Source of the DNA: an uncultured Blautia sp.
GTDB lineage: Bacteria; Bacillota; Clostridia; Lachnospirales; Lachnospiraceae
DNA length: 22,878 nt
Reading direction: 5' to 3'
Assembly (NCBI GenBank): GCA_900551715.1
Contig: URXG01000040.1
Coordinates: 1 to 22,878 of the forward strand
Below are positions 14,879 through 22,446 of this stretch, one piece after another (position 1 is the first letter of the stretch; each line of letters starts with the position of its first letter). A model generated the notes under the pieces. It saw only the letters and a list, made by a program, of their open reading frames with translations, was not told the origin of the DNA and searched no databases. The position numbers and the translations under genes were made by a program.

Positions 14879-16834
14879 ATGAAAAAAGAGGAATTAAGAT
14901 ATCTTCAGAGACTGGCAGAGCTTTATCCTACCATCGGTAAGGCATCCACAGAGATCATTAATCTCCAGTCCATTCTGAACCTGCCCAAGGGGACTGAACA
15001 CTTCATGTCAGATATTCATGGAGAATACGAAGCATTTTCCCATGTTATGCGTAATGGTTCCGGCGCTGTCCGTAAAAAGATTGACGATGTGTTTGGACAT
15101 ACATTAAGTAACAGCGACAAGCGGGCACTTGCCACACTGATCTATTATCCTAAAGAGAAGATCCGTCTGGTAAAAAAAACAGAAGAAGACATGGAAAACT
15201 GGTATAAGATCACCCTTTACCGTCTTATTGAAGTATGCAAGACCACAGCTTCCAAATACACCAGATCTAAGGTACGCAAAGCACTGCCGACAGATTATGC
15301 CTATGTGATAGAAGAGCTGATCACAGAAAAGGCAGAAGTCCTGGATAAAGAAGCTTATTATGATTCCATAGTCAATACCATTATCCAGATCAAAAGAGCA
15401 GAGAATTTTATCATTGCTCTTGCAGAACTGATCCAGAGACTGGTTGTGGATCATCTGCATATCCTGGGAGATATTTTTGACAGGGGGCCAGGACCACATT
15501 TTATTATGGACTGTCTTATGGAATATCATTCCCTTGATATTCAGTGGGGAAATCATGATGCTGTATGGATGGGTGCAGCAGTGGGACAGAAATCCTGCAT
15601 TGCAACTGTAATCCGTAACAGTATCCGTTATGGCAATCTGGATATTCTGGAAGATGGATACGGAATCAATATGCTTCCGCTGGCTACATTTGCCATGGAA
15701 GTTTACAAAGACGATCCCTGCGATGCTTTTGAGCTGAAGGGAACTGCCCATTATACTGCAATGGAAAAAGAAGTGAGCCAGAAAATGCACAAAGCGATTT
15801 CTGTAATCCAGTTCAAACTGGAAGGACAGCTGATCCGCAGACACAAAGAATTTCAGATGGAAAACAGATGCCTTCTTCACAGGGTCGATCCGGAAAAAGG
15901 CACCATCACACTTCCGGACGGAAAAGAATATCCTATGATCGACTGTAATTTACCTACTGTTGACTGGAAACATCCTTATGATCTCACTCCGGGAGAAAAA
16001 GATGTTATGGAGCGTCTGGAGGTGGCTTTCCGTAACTGTGAGAAACTTCAGAATCACATGCGTCTCCTTCTGGATAAAGGGGGATTATATAAGATTTACA
16101 ATGGCAATCTTCTTTTCCATGGCTGTATTCCCCTTAATGAAGATGGCAGTCTGAAGGAAGTGCAGATCTACGGCAAAACTTATAAAGGCAAAGAACTTTA
16201 TGATGTGCTGGAAACTTATGTCCGGAGAGCTTTTTTTGCTGTGGATAATGAAGAACAGCGGAAGGGCAGGGATATTCTCTGGTTTATCTGGGCAAGCCCC
16301 AATTCTCCTCTGTTTGGCAAGGACAAGATGACTACTTTTGAACGGTATTTTATTAAAGATCCTGCTACCCATAAAGAAATAAAAGGTGCGTATTATCATC
16401 TTCTGGAAAATGAAGAAGTAGTAAACGGAATGCTCCGGGAGTTTGGTCTGAATCCGGAGGAAGGACATATCATCAACGGACATGTTCCGGTACATCAGGG
16501 CGAAGGAGAAAGCCCTGTAAAATGTGACGGTAAAGTGATCGTTATTGATGGCGGATTCTGCAAAGCCTATCAGAAAGTTACAGGAATTGCAGGGTATACC
16601 CTTATTTACAATTCCTATGGCCTGATCCTGTCAGCCCATGAGCCATTTACATCTGCTGATAGTGCAGTGGCAGAAGAAAAAGATATTGTGTCCAACAGAG
16701 TTGCAGTTCATTATACTTCCCAAAGAAGACTGGTAGGAGACACCGATACAGGAAAACAGTTGAAAGAGAGAATTGCCGAGCTGATGCTTCTTCTGGATGC
16801 ATACCGCAAAGGTATCATAAAAGAGAAAAAGTAG
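14879..16834 (+). CDS. fbp: Fructose-1,6-bisphosphatase, class III
   Basis: Gluconeogenic enzyme that hydrolyses fructose-1,6-bisphosphate; this Firmicute-type class belongs to the metallophosphatase fold and is unrelated to class I enzymes. Metal motifs are SDIHGEYEAF (44-53, Asp45/His47), GDIFDRGPGPH (197-207), GNHDAVW (224-230), and a late NGHVPV near 540. At 651 residues the length is typical. The ATG at 14879 is preceded by AAGGAGAAGGA. An upstream in-frame start at 14816 has no ribosome site. It follows polC by 71 bases with no terminator, so it may be read from the ispG-polC promoter. A weak TTACAG-N18-TACAAT promoter candidate is also present in the gap. Confidence 0.95.
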   Translation: MKKEELRYLQRLAELYPTIGKASTEIINLQSILNLPKGTEHFMSDIHGEYEAFSHVMRNGSGAVRKKIDDVFGHTLSNSDKRALATLIYYPKEKIRLVKKTEEDMENWYKITLYRLIEVCKTTASKYTRSKVRKALPTDYAYVIEELITEKAEVLDKEAYYDSIVNTIIQIKRAENFIIALAELIQRLVVDHLHILGDIFDRGPGPHFIMDCLMEYHSLDIQWGNHDAVWMGAAVGQKSCIATVIRNSIRYGNLDILEDGYGINMLPLATFAMEVYKDDPCDAFELKGTAHYTAMEKEVSQKMHKAISVIQFKLEGQLIRRHKEFQMENRCLLHRVDPEKGTITLPDGKEYPMIDCNLPTVDWKHPYDLTPGEKDVMERLEVAFRNCEKLQNHMRLLLDKGGLYKIYNGNLLFHGCIPLNEDGSLKEVQIYGKTYKGKELYDVLETYVRRAFFAVDNEEQRKGRDILWFIWASPNSPLFGKDKMTTFERYFIKDPATHKEIKGAYYHLLENEEVVNGMLREFGLNPEEGHIINGHVPVHQGEGESPVKCDGKVIVIDGGFCKAYQKVTGIAGYTLIYNSYGLILSAHEPFTSADSAVAEEKDIVSNRVAVHYTSQRRLVGDTDTGKQLKERIAELMLLLDAYRKGIIKEKK

Positions 16835-16859
16835 TTGCAAAATACAAAAAAATAAATTC

Positions 16860-16888
16860 TTTACTTGTTTTGCAGGGTTCTATATAAT
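16860..16888 (+). promoter_or_regulatory. Promoter of the PurF-family gene
   Basis: TTTACT (16860-16865), a 17-bp spacer and consensus TATAAT (16883-16888). The predicted start near 16895 gives a leader of about 56 bases. I see no purine or PRPP riboswitch in this short leader. Confidence 0.7.
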
Positions 16889-16950
16889 GGTAATTGTTTG
16901 TAACACAATGGATGAAAATCACAAAACACAGAATAAGGAGAAAATGAAAT

Positions 16951-18366
16951 ATGGGCGGAATTTTTGGAGTAGCTTCAAAATCCAGCTGTGTGCTGGACCT
17001 GTTTTTTGGAATTGATTATCACTCTCATTTGGGAACCAGAAGAGGTGGAATGGCTGTTTATGATCCGGAAAAGGGATTTGACAGGGCAATACATAACATC
17101 GAAAACTCGCCTTTTCGTACAAAGTTTGACAGAGATGTATCAGAACTTCAGGGATGTCTGGGAATCGGCTGTATTTCAGATAACGAACCTCAGCCTCTGC
17201 TTGTAAGGTCTCATCTGGGAAATTTTGCCATTACTACAGTAGGTAAGATCAACAATATGGATGAACTGATTGAAGACTGCTTTAAGAATGGACATACTCA
17301 CTTTCTGGAAATGAGTGGAGGAAATGTAAACCCTACAGAAATGGTTGCTTCTCTTATTAACCAGAAAGCCAGCATTCTTGAGGGAATCCATTATGCACAG
17401 GAAAAGATCAAAGGTTCCATGACAATGATCCTTCTTACACCGGAGGGACTGTACGCTGCCAGAGACCGTCTGGGACGGACGCCTCTGATCATAGGACGCA
17501 AAGAAGGCGCCCATTGTGTTTCTTTTGAAAGTCATGCATACATTAATCTCGGTTATGAAGATGAAAAGAACCTGGGACCTGGTGAAGTGGTATTTGTAAC
17601 ACCGGAGGGAATCGAAGTTCTCCAGAAACCCGGAGATAAGATGCGTATATGTTCCTTCCTGTGGGTATACTATGGATATCCTACTTCTACCTATGAGGGC
17701 GTCAATGTAGAGGAAATGCGTTACAAATGCGGTGACATGCTGGCTATGCGGGATGCAGGACAGATTTCTCCTGATATCGTGGCAGGAGTTCCGGATTCCG
17801 GTATTGCTCATGCCATTGGCTATGCCAATCGTTCCGGTGTGCCTTTTGCCCGCCCGTTTATTAAATATACTCCTACCTGGCCCAGATCTTTTATGCCGAC
17901 ACAGCAGTGCCAGCGTAACCTTATAGCAAGAATGAAGCTGATCCCGGTACATAAGCTGATCAAAGATAAGAGTCTTCTGATGATTGATGATTCAATTGTA
18001 CGTGGTACTCAGCTTCGTGAGACGACAGAATTTCTGTACAACAATGGTGCAAAAGAAGTGCATATCAGACCTGCATGTCCGCCATTACTGTACGGCTGCA
18101 AATACCTGAATTTTTCCCGTTCCAAGTCAGAAATGGATCTGATCACCAGACGGGTGATCGCCAGAAGAGAAGGCGAAAATGTAGATGATAAGATCCTTGC
18201 AGACTATGTGGATCCGGATTCCACCAATTACAAAGAAATGTTGGAAGAGATTCGCAAAGAACTGAAGTTTACTACTCTGAAATATCATCGTCTGGATGAT
18301 CTTATTGCATCCATTGATATTGAACCATGTAAGCTCTGTACATATTGCTGGAACGGAAAAGAATGA
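16951..18366 (+). CDS. purF: PurF-family amidophosphoribosyltransferase-like protein, glutaminase site degenerate
   Basis: A 471-residue homologue of glutamine-PRPP amidotransferase (first step of purine synthesis), cytosolic. The C-terminal phosphoribosyltransferase half looks intact: GVPDSGIAHAIGYA (279-292) and the PRPP loop MIDDSIVRGTQ (344-354). Counterparts of the four Fe-S cysteines of the B. subtilis enzyme are present at 234, 383, 460 and 463. The N-terminal Ntn-hydrolase half is altered: the mature N-terminal catalytic Cys is Gly2 (MGGIFG instead of CGVFG), the HVRYAT block is CISDNE (74-79), the HNG oxyanion block is TVG (96-98), and SSDTE is replaced near 123-130. Glutamine use is therefore unlikely; an ammonia-dependent or different role is possible. 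AAGGAG is 10 bases before the ATG. Confidence 0.9.
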   Translation: MGGIFGVASKSSCVLDLFFGIDYHSHLGTRRGGMAVYDPEKGFDRAIHNIENSPFRTKFDRDVSELQGCLGIGCISDNEPQPLLVRSHLGNFAITTVGKINNMDELIEDCFKNGHTHFLEMSGGNVNPTEMVASLINQKASILEGIHYAQEKIKGSMTMILLTPEGLYAARDRLGRTPLIIGRKEGAHCVSFESHAYINLGYEDEKNLGPGEVVFVTPEGIEVLQKPGDKMRICSFLWVYYGYPTSTYEGVNVEEMRYKCGDMLAMRDAGQISPDIVAGVPDSGIAHAIGYANRSGVPFARPFIKYTPTWPRSFMPTQQCQRNLIARMKLIPVHKLIKDKSLLMIDDSIVRGTQLRETTEFLYNNGAKEVHIRPACPPLLYGCKYLNFSRSKSEMDLITRRVIARREGENVDDKILADYVDPDSTNYKEMLEEIRKELKFTTLKYHRLDDLIASIDIEPCKLCTYCWNGKE

Positions 18367-18424
18367 TCCTCTGAGGGGGATTTCTGACCAAAAGGATCTG
18401 ACTATGTACGAAAGGTGATGACTG

Positions 18425-19360
18425 ATGAAAAAAAAAGAGAGACTGAAAATACTGCTGGTCATTCTGATCGCTGTTTTTATGATGTTTGGTGCAGCAGCCC
18501 TTCTCCTTGGCAGTTTCCGCAGAAGCCAGCAGAAATACCAGGAGAAAAAAGAAGCATTGTCTGCACTGGATCAGGTTCCTACGGTAGTGCCTACAGAGGG
18601 CGTTTCAGTAACTCCTTCTCCCAGTCCCACACCCAGACCGACTGCTACGCCAACCCCAATTCCTGTTAAGGCGGAGACCTTTAATCCGGATGATTTCTGG
18701 GATTACTGGTACAGTACAGACGGACTGGTAACGGTCAATGTTTATGATATCAGCCAGGAGAGTATTTCTTTTAGTTTTTATCAGACAGACCGAAACCAGA
18801 CAGATGCTGTTTCTGCTGATATAAAAGCCAAAGTAGCTGGAAATGCAGCTAATTTTTCCTTCACAGATTCTGCAGGAAACTATGCAACAGGAAACCTGGT
18901 TTTTGACAGTGGTGAGCTGTATATGAGTATTTCCACAGGAGAACCTGTTTACAGCATCTACCCCAATATAAAATGCATCATGAGCAGAACTCAGGTGCAG
19001 CCTGTACCGGATCCTACCGCTACCCCTGTGCCGGAGGAAACAGAAAAAACACAGGTTAATACAGAAACAGGAGAATATTTTTTTCCAGAAAGCAGCAGTC
19101 GTTATCTTACAGATGAAGAGATCAATGCTTATTCTTCTGCTCAGCTGGAGCTTGCCAAGAATGAGATTTATGCCCGTCATGGCAGAAGGTTTGTGACAGA
19201 ATATATAGCAGATTATTTCAACAGCAAATCCTGGTATCAGGGAACTATAGATCCAGAGACCTTTGATTCTCAGCAGGATTCCATATTTAATGAATATGAG
19301 ATCGCCAATATAAACAAGATTGCACAGATAGAAGAACAGAAAGCAGCAAAGGGAAAGTAA
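18425..19360 (+). CDS. Membrane-anchored YARHG-domain protein
   Basis: A 311-residue predicted extracellular protein of unknown function. A basic start (MKKKERLK) and one helix (about 9-30) anchor it. A short polar stretch leads to a Pro/Thr/Ser-rich spacer (about 52-82, PTP repeats) of the kind that crosses the cell wall. A beta-rich domain follows (about 85-188, with WDYWYSTDG at 92-100), then a second Pro/Thr/Glu linker (about 190-215) and a C-terminal YARHG domain (about 225-300: NEIYARHGRRF at 246-256, then FNSKSWYQG). YARHG domains occur in secreted or surface proteins, and no enzymatic role is established. AAAGGTGA precedes the ATG. It lies 58 bases after the PurF-like gene with no terminator between, so co-transcription is likely. 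Confidence 0.85.
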   Translation: MKKKERLKILLVILIAVFMMFGAAALLLGSFRRSQQKYQEKKEALSALDQVPTVVPTEGVSVTPSPSPTPRPTATPTPIPVKAETFNPDDFWDYWYSTDGLVTVNVYDISQESISFSFYQTDRNQTDAVSADIKAKVAGNAANFSFTDSAGNYATGNLVFDSGELYMSISTGEPVYSIYPNIKCIMSRTQVQPVPDPTATPVPEETEKTQVNTETGEYFFPESSSRYLTDEEINAYSSAQLELAKNEIYARHGRRFVTEYIADYFNSKSWYQGTIDPETFDSQQDSIFNEYEIANINKIAQIEEQKAAKGK

Positions 19361-19370
19361 ATCAAAACAA

Positions 19371-19418
19371 AACCCGAAGTCCTATGAGCAATGTTCATAG
19401 AGCTTCGGGTTTTCTGTT
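19371..19418. terminator. Bidirectional terminator
   Basis: A 9-bp outer stem (AACCCGAAG 19371-19379 with 19403-19411) and a 6-bp inner stem (CTATGA/TCATAG) are followed by TTTTCTGTTT on the plus strand and by TTTTGTTTT on the minus strand. It separates the YARHG gene from the convergent XRE regulator gene. Confidence 0.85.
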
Positions 19419-19445
19419 TCCTGGAAGTCTGTAATAAGACTGAGA

Positions 19446-19661
19446 TCATTTGACAGGCTTCTTGTTGTTGGTTCTGCCAACCAGGTAATCAATACTGGTG
19501 TTGTAATAATCTGCCAGACGGATCAGCATTTCGATGGGAATTCCACGAGAACCTGTTTCATAATGAGAATAGGAACGCTGACTGATGTGCAGGATTTCGC
19601 TGATCTGTTTCTGAGATAGATCGGAGTCGTTGCGAAGATCCTGAATACGTTGAAATTTCAT
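19446..19661 (-). CDS. Small XRE-family helix-turn-helix regulator
   Basis: A 71-residue DNA-binding protein that is almost only the HTH_3 (Cro/C1) domain. The helix-turn-helix covers LSQKQISEIL (15-24) to ISQRSYSHYETGSRG (26-40), followed by the family's usual IPIEMLIRLADYYNTSIDYLVG pattern in two parts (41-50 and 51-62) and a short basic tail. With no sensor domain, any signal must come from dimerisation or a partner. AAAGGAGG lies 7 bases before the ATG at 19661, which decides the start over an upstream one at 19700. A palindrome at 19696-19710 just upstream may be its own operator. It is transcribed away from comM. Confidence 0.9.
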   Translation of the reverse strand: MKFQRIQDLRNDSDLSQKQISEILHISQRSYSHYETGSRGIPIEMLIRLADYYNTSIDYLVGRTNNKKPVK

Positions 19662-19695
19662 GAAAAATACCTCCTTTATGTAGAAAGTATAAAAC

Positions 19696-19710
19696 AGCAC
19701 GAAATGTGCT
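19696..19710. promoter_or_regulatory. Palindrome upstream of the XRE gene, candidate operator
   Basis: AGCAC-GAAAT-GTGCT is an inverted repeat with a 5-bp centre, 35 bp upstream of the XRE start codon. Its CGAAATG core (19700-19706) recurs in the same orientation at 19725-19731. A minus-strand -10-like TATACT (19691-19686) lies beside it. Autoregulation by the small repressor is the simplest reading, by analogy with the family. Confidence 0.45.
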
Positions 19711-19763
19711 ATTGCAATTTGGAGCGAAATGGACTACAATAAAATTTCAGAGCTGTTTTTCTG

Positions 19764-19772
19764 ATTATAACA
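19764..19772 (-). promoter_or_regulatory. Possible extended -10 promoter for the XRE gene
   Basis: On the minus strand TGT-TATAAT (19772-19764) is a good extended -10 box, but no -35 box is recognisable 17 bp upstream. Transcription from here would give a leader of about 96 bases containing the two CGAAATG repeats. Confidence 0.35.
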
Positions 19773-19821
19773 TCTTTTTTCATTCTGGTCTCTCTGATCA
19801 GTAAAAATCCCTTTTTATTAA

Positions 19822-19879
19822 AAATAAATGTAACTATTCAGCAGGTAATTGTGAAGGTACTGAACAGTTAAGAATAAAT
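19822..19879. mobile_element. 42-bp deleted copy of the MITE-like element
   Basis: The element spans 19830-19871. It has the same left end GTAACTATTCAG (19830-19841, identical to 2385-2396) and a right end CTGAACAGTTAA (19860-19871, one base different from 2516-2527). The right 27 bases match 2501-2527 at 24 positions. The middle part, including all three hairpins of the long copy, is missing. Flanks AAATAAAT (19822-19829) and GAATAAAT (19872-19879) agree at 7 of 8 positions, as expected for an ageing 8-bp target duplication. It lies 62 bp before the comM start. Confidence 0.75.
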
Positions 19880-19933
19880 ATGGAGATGAATGCAGGAAAC
19901 ATAGTCGGGATGAATCCTGCAGAAAGGAGAAAT

Positions 19934-21454
19934 ATGTTTGCAAGTGTATTATCAGCAGCAATTCTGGGGATGGAAGTGCATCCAATTCAGGTGGAGGCAG
20001 ATGTCAGCGATGGTCTGCCAAGCTTTACCATGGTAGGATTTCCATCAGCCCAGGTAAAAGAAGCCCAGGACAGGGTAAGGACTGCCCTGAAAAATAATGG
20101 GATTGCCCTTCCTCCCAAAAGAATCACCGTAAATTTTGCCCCGGCAGATATCAAGAAAGAAGGAGCAGGATTTGATCTGCCTCTGGCTGCAGCAGTGCTG
20201 GCAGCAGGAGAGATCCTGAAACCGGAACATCTGAAAGGGGTGATGATGGCAGGAGAATTGAGTCTCAATGGAGAAATCCATGCAATTTCCGGGATTCTTC
20301 CTATGGTGATCAGAGCAAGAGAAGAAAAATGCAGATTCTGTGTGGTGCCGAAAGGGAATCTGAAAGAAGCCAGTCTTATTCCTGATATGAAGGTGATGGG
20401 TGTAAAGAATCTGAAAGAAATGATCCTGTATCTGAAAGAACCGGAAAAATATAAAGAAACAGAAGAAAAGGAACCGCAGCTGACAGAGGACAATGTGCCC
20501 GATTTCAGTGACATCCGGGGACAGGAAAGCCTGAGAAGAGCTGTGGAAATTGCAGTCAGTGGTTTTCATAATCTACTTATGATCGGGCCACCTGGTGCAG
20601 GGAAGACCATGGTGGCAAGACGGATTCCGGGGATCATGCCCGCCCTGACGTTTGAAGAAGGGCTGGAACTGACCAAAATCTACAGCATTGCAGGACTTCT
20701 TTCTCCCCATGATCCCCTGATCCGCAACAGACCATTTCGGAGTCCTCATCATACCTGCTCTGCACAGGCACTGGCAGGAGGCGGGCGGAATCCCAGACCA
20801 GGAGAAATTACTTTGGCACACAGAGGGGTGCTGTTTCTGGATGAAATGCCAGAGTTTTCCAGAAGAAGTCTGGAGATTTTGCGGCAGCCTATGGAAGATA
20901 AGGTGATCCACATTTCCAGAGTTTACGGAAATTATGATTTTCCTGCACATTTTATTCTCTGTGCAGCTATGAATCCCTGTCCCTGTGGTCATTATCCGGA
21001 TATGAATCTTTGTCGGTGTACACCTTCTCAGGTGAATAAATACCTGGGAAAAATCAGTCAGCCTCTTCTGGACAGGCTGGATCTTTGTGCAGAGGCAGAA
21101 GCAGTAGATTTTGAAAAGATCAGCAGCGGGGTCAGAGGAGAGTCTACAAGAGATATCCGGAAACGGGTAGAAAAGGTACAGGAGATTCAGAGAGAACGAT
21201 ACAGAGCTGAAAAGATCCAGTTTAACGGAGAACTGAAAGGAAGTCAGATTGAAAAATACTGTCAGCTGGATCAGGAAGGAACCAGACTTATGAAACTGGC
21301 TTTTCAGCATATGTCTTTTAGTGCCAGAGCCTATCACCGGATTCTGAAAGTTGCCAGGACCATTGCAGATATGGACGGCTCGGAGCTGATCAGAAAGAAT
21401 CATATTGGAGAGGCTCTGTCCTATCGGGCTTTTGACAAAAAATATTGGAACTGA
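19934..21454 (+). CDS. comM: YifB/ComM family Mg-chelatase-like AAA+ ATPase
   Basis: A 506-residue member of the YifB/ComM family. Haemophilus/Vibrio ComM is a hexameric helicase promoting branch migration during natural transformation. The N-terminal ChlI-type domain (1 to about 165) has VEADVSDGLPSFTMVGF (20-36). The AAA+ core has Walker A GPPGAGKT (218-225) and Walker B VLFLDEMPEF (299-308). A cysteine cluster (349, 351, 360, 362; CPCGHYPDMNLCRC) and the C-terminal Mg_chelatase_C domain (about 405-500) follow. The ATG at 19934 has AAGGAG 4 bases upstream and fits the family start. In-frame ATGs at 19880 and 19886 abut the mobile element and lack a ribosome site. dprA begins 35 bases after the stop. 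Confidence 0.92.
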   Translation: MFASVLSAAILGMEVHPIQVEADVSDGLPSFTMVGFPSAQVKEAQDRVRTALKNNGIALPPKRITVNFAPADIKKEGAGFDLPLAAAVLAAGEILKPEHLKGVMMAGELSLNGEIHAISGILPMVIRAREEKCRFCVVPKGNLKEASLIPDMKVMGVKNLKEMILYLKEPEKYKETEEKEPQLTEDNVPDFSDIRGQESLRRAVEIAVSGFHNLLMIGPPGAGKTMVARRIPGIMPALTFEEGLELTKIYSIAGLLSPHDPLIRNRPFRSPHHTCSAQALAGGGRNPRPGEITLAHRGVLFLDEMPEFSRRSLEILRQPMEDKVIHISRVYGNYDFPAHFILCAAMNPCPCGHYPDMNLCRCTPSQVNKYLGKISQPLLDRLDLCAEAEAVDFEKISSGVRGESTRDIRKRVEKVQEIQRERYRAEKIQFNGELKGSQIEKYCQLDQEGTRLMKLAFQHMSFSARAYHRILKVARTIADMDGSELIRKNHIGEALSYRAFDKKYWN

Positions 21455-21489
21455 AGAGGAATAAAAAAGGAAAAGAAGAGGTATTTTAT

Positions 21490-22377
21490 ATGGAAGGAAC
21501 TCAGAAATTCAACATTCAGAAAATTCCATCTCGAGATGAAAAATATCCGGAGAGACTGAAAGTCTGTGGAAATATGCCGGAGCAGCTCTACCTGAAGGGT
21601 GTTTTTCCGGAGAATCAGAAACCAACAGCAGCTATTGTAGGTGCCAGGGCAAGCAGTGCCTATGGTAGGATACAGGCATTCCGGTATGCAAGAGAATTGA
21701 GTAGGGCAGGCGTGCAGATCATCAGCGGAATGGCATATGGGATAGATACAGAAGCACACAAAGGTGCTTTGGAAGGAGGCACCCCTACCTTTGCAGTACT
21801 GGGAAATGGAGTAGATATCTGTTATCCCGCAGGAAACAGACAGCTGTATCAGAGGATTTTGAGAACAGGAGGAGGGATTCTCAGCGAATATCCGGAAGGA
21901 ACGGAGGCGAGAAATTATTATTTTCCTCTCAGGAACCGTATCATCAGTGGACTGGCAGATCTGGTGCTGATTGTGGAGGCAAGAGAAAAAAGCGGATCAC
22001 TGATCACAGCCCAGTGGGCACTAGAACAGGGAAAGACAGTTTTTGCACTGCCGGGACCAGTAAATGAAGACCTGTCCAGAGGCTGCCACAAGCTGATCTA
22101 TGACGGCGCAGGAATTGCCTACACACCGGAAGTACTGCTTCAGGAATTGAAGATTAATTGTAAAAATAAAATAAAATCGCCGGGAAAAAATGACTTAGTA
22201 CTTGCAAGGGATTTAAAATTGGTGTATAGTTGTCTCGATTTACGACCAAAATCTACGGATTATCTGATACAGAAAACCGGTATTCCCCATGAGGCAATGG
22301 GGAGTATTTTACTGGAATTAAAATTATCTGGATTGATACGGGAGATCGGAAGGCATCATTATATTAAAGAAGCCTGA
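21490..22377 (+). CDS. dprA: DNA-processing protein DprA (Smf)
   Basis: Binds incoming single-stranded DNA and loads RecA in natural transformation; also widespread in bacteria not known to be competent. The Rossmann core is complete: AIVGARASSAYG (48-59), ISGMAYGIDTEAHKG (78-92), VLGNGVDICYP (103-113), YYFPLRNRIISGLAD (143-157), SGSLITAQWALEQGK (168-182). A winged-helix domain follows (about 240-293). The chain begins only about 12 residues before the conserved IPSRDEKYPERL, so the N-terminal SAM-like/HhH domain of many DprA proteins is missing. The ATG at 21490 has AAGAGG 8 bases upstream; a TTG-initiated extension adds only 15 lysine-rich residues. The comM-dprA-topA order is common in Firmicutes. 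Confidence 0.93.
   Translation: MEGTQKFNIQKIPSRDEKYPERLKVCGNMPEQLYLKGVFPENQKPTAAIVGARASSAYGRIQAFRYARELSRAGVQIISGMAYGIDTEAHKGALEGGTPTFAVLGNGVDICYPAGNRQLYQRILRTGGGILSEYPEGTEARNYYFPLRNRIISGLADLVLIVEAREKSGSLITAQWALEQGKTVFALPGPVNEDLSRGCHKLIYDGAGIAYTPEVLLQELKINCKNKIKSPGKNDLVLARDLKLVYSCLDLRPKSTDYLIQKTGIPHEAMGSILLELKLSGLIREIGRHHYIKEA
22202..22230 (+). promoter_or_regulatory. Possible internal promoter for topA
   Basis: TTGCAA (22202-22207), a 17-bp spacer and TATAGT (22225-22230) lie within the 3' part of dprA, about 210 bases before topA. The surrounding dprA codons are unusually A/T-rich, which favours but also could mimic a promoter. Confidence 0.4.
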
Positions 22378-22446
22378 ACTGTACAGCGTAAGGGTTGCTG
22401 TGTACTGGTAATCTCCGGTAAGTCCAGCAGAAATAGGAGAGGTAAA

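Noticed and set aside
16835..16880. Hairpin TGCAAAA...TTTTGCA after fbp as a terminator
   Set aside because: The loop is long, the stem is A/T-rich, there is no T-run after it, and its right arm lies inside the PurF-like promoter spacer. No clear fbp terminator is visible.
19880..19933. Longer N-terminus for ComM (start at 19880 or 19886)
   Set aside because: These ATGs directly abut the mobile element copy with no ribosome site, while the ATG at 19934 has AAGGAG and matches where the family begins.
22378..22446. Terminator between dprA and topA
   Set aside because: The imperfect GTACAGC/GCTGTGTAC stem has a bulge and no T-run, so read-through into topA is expected.
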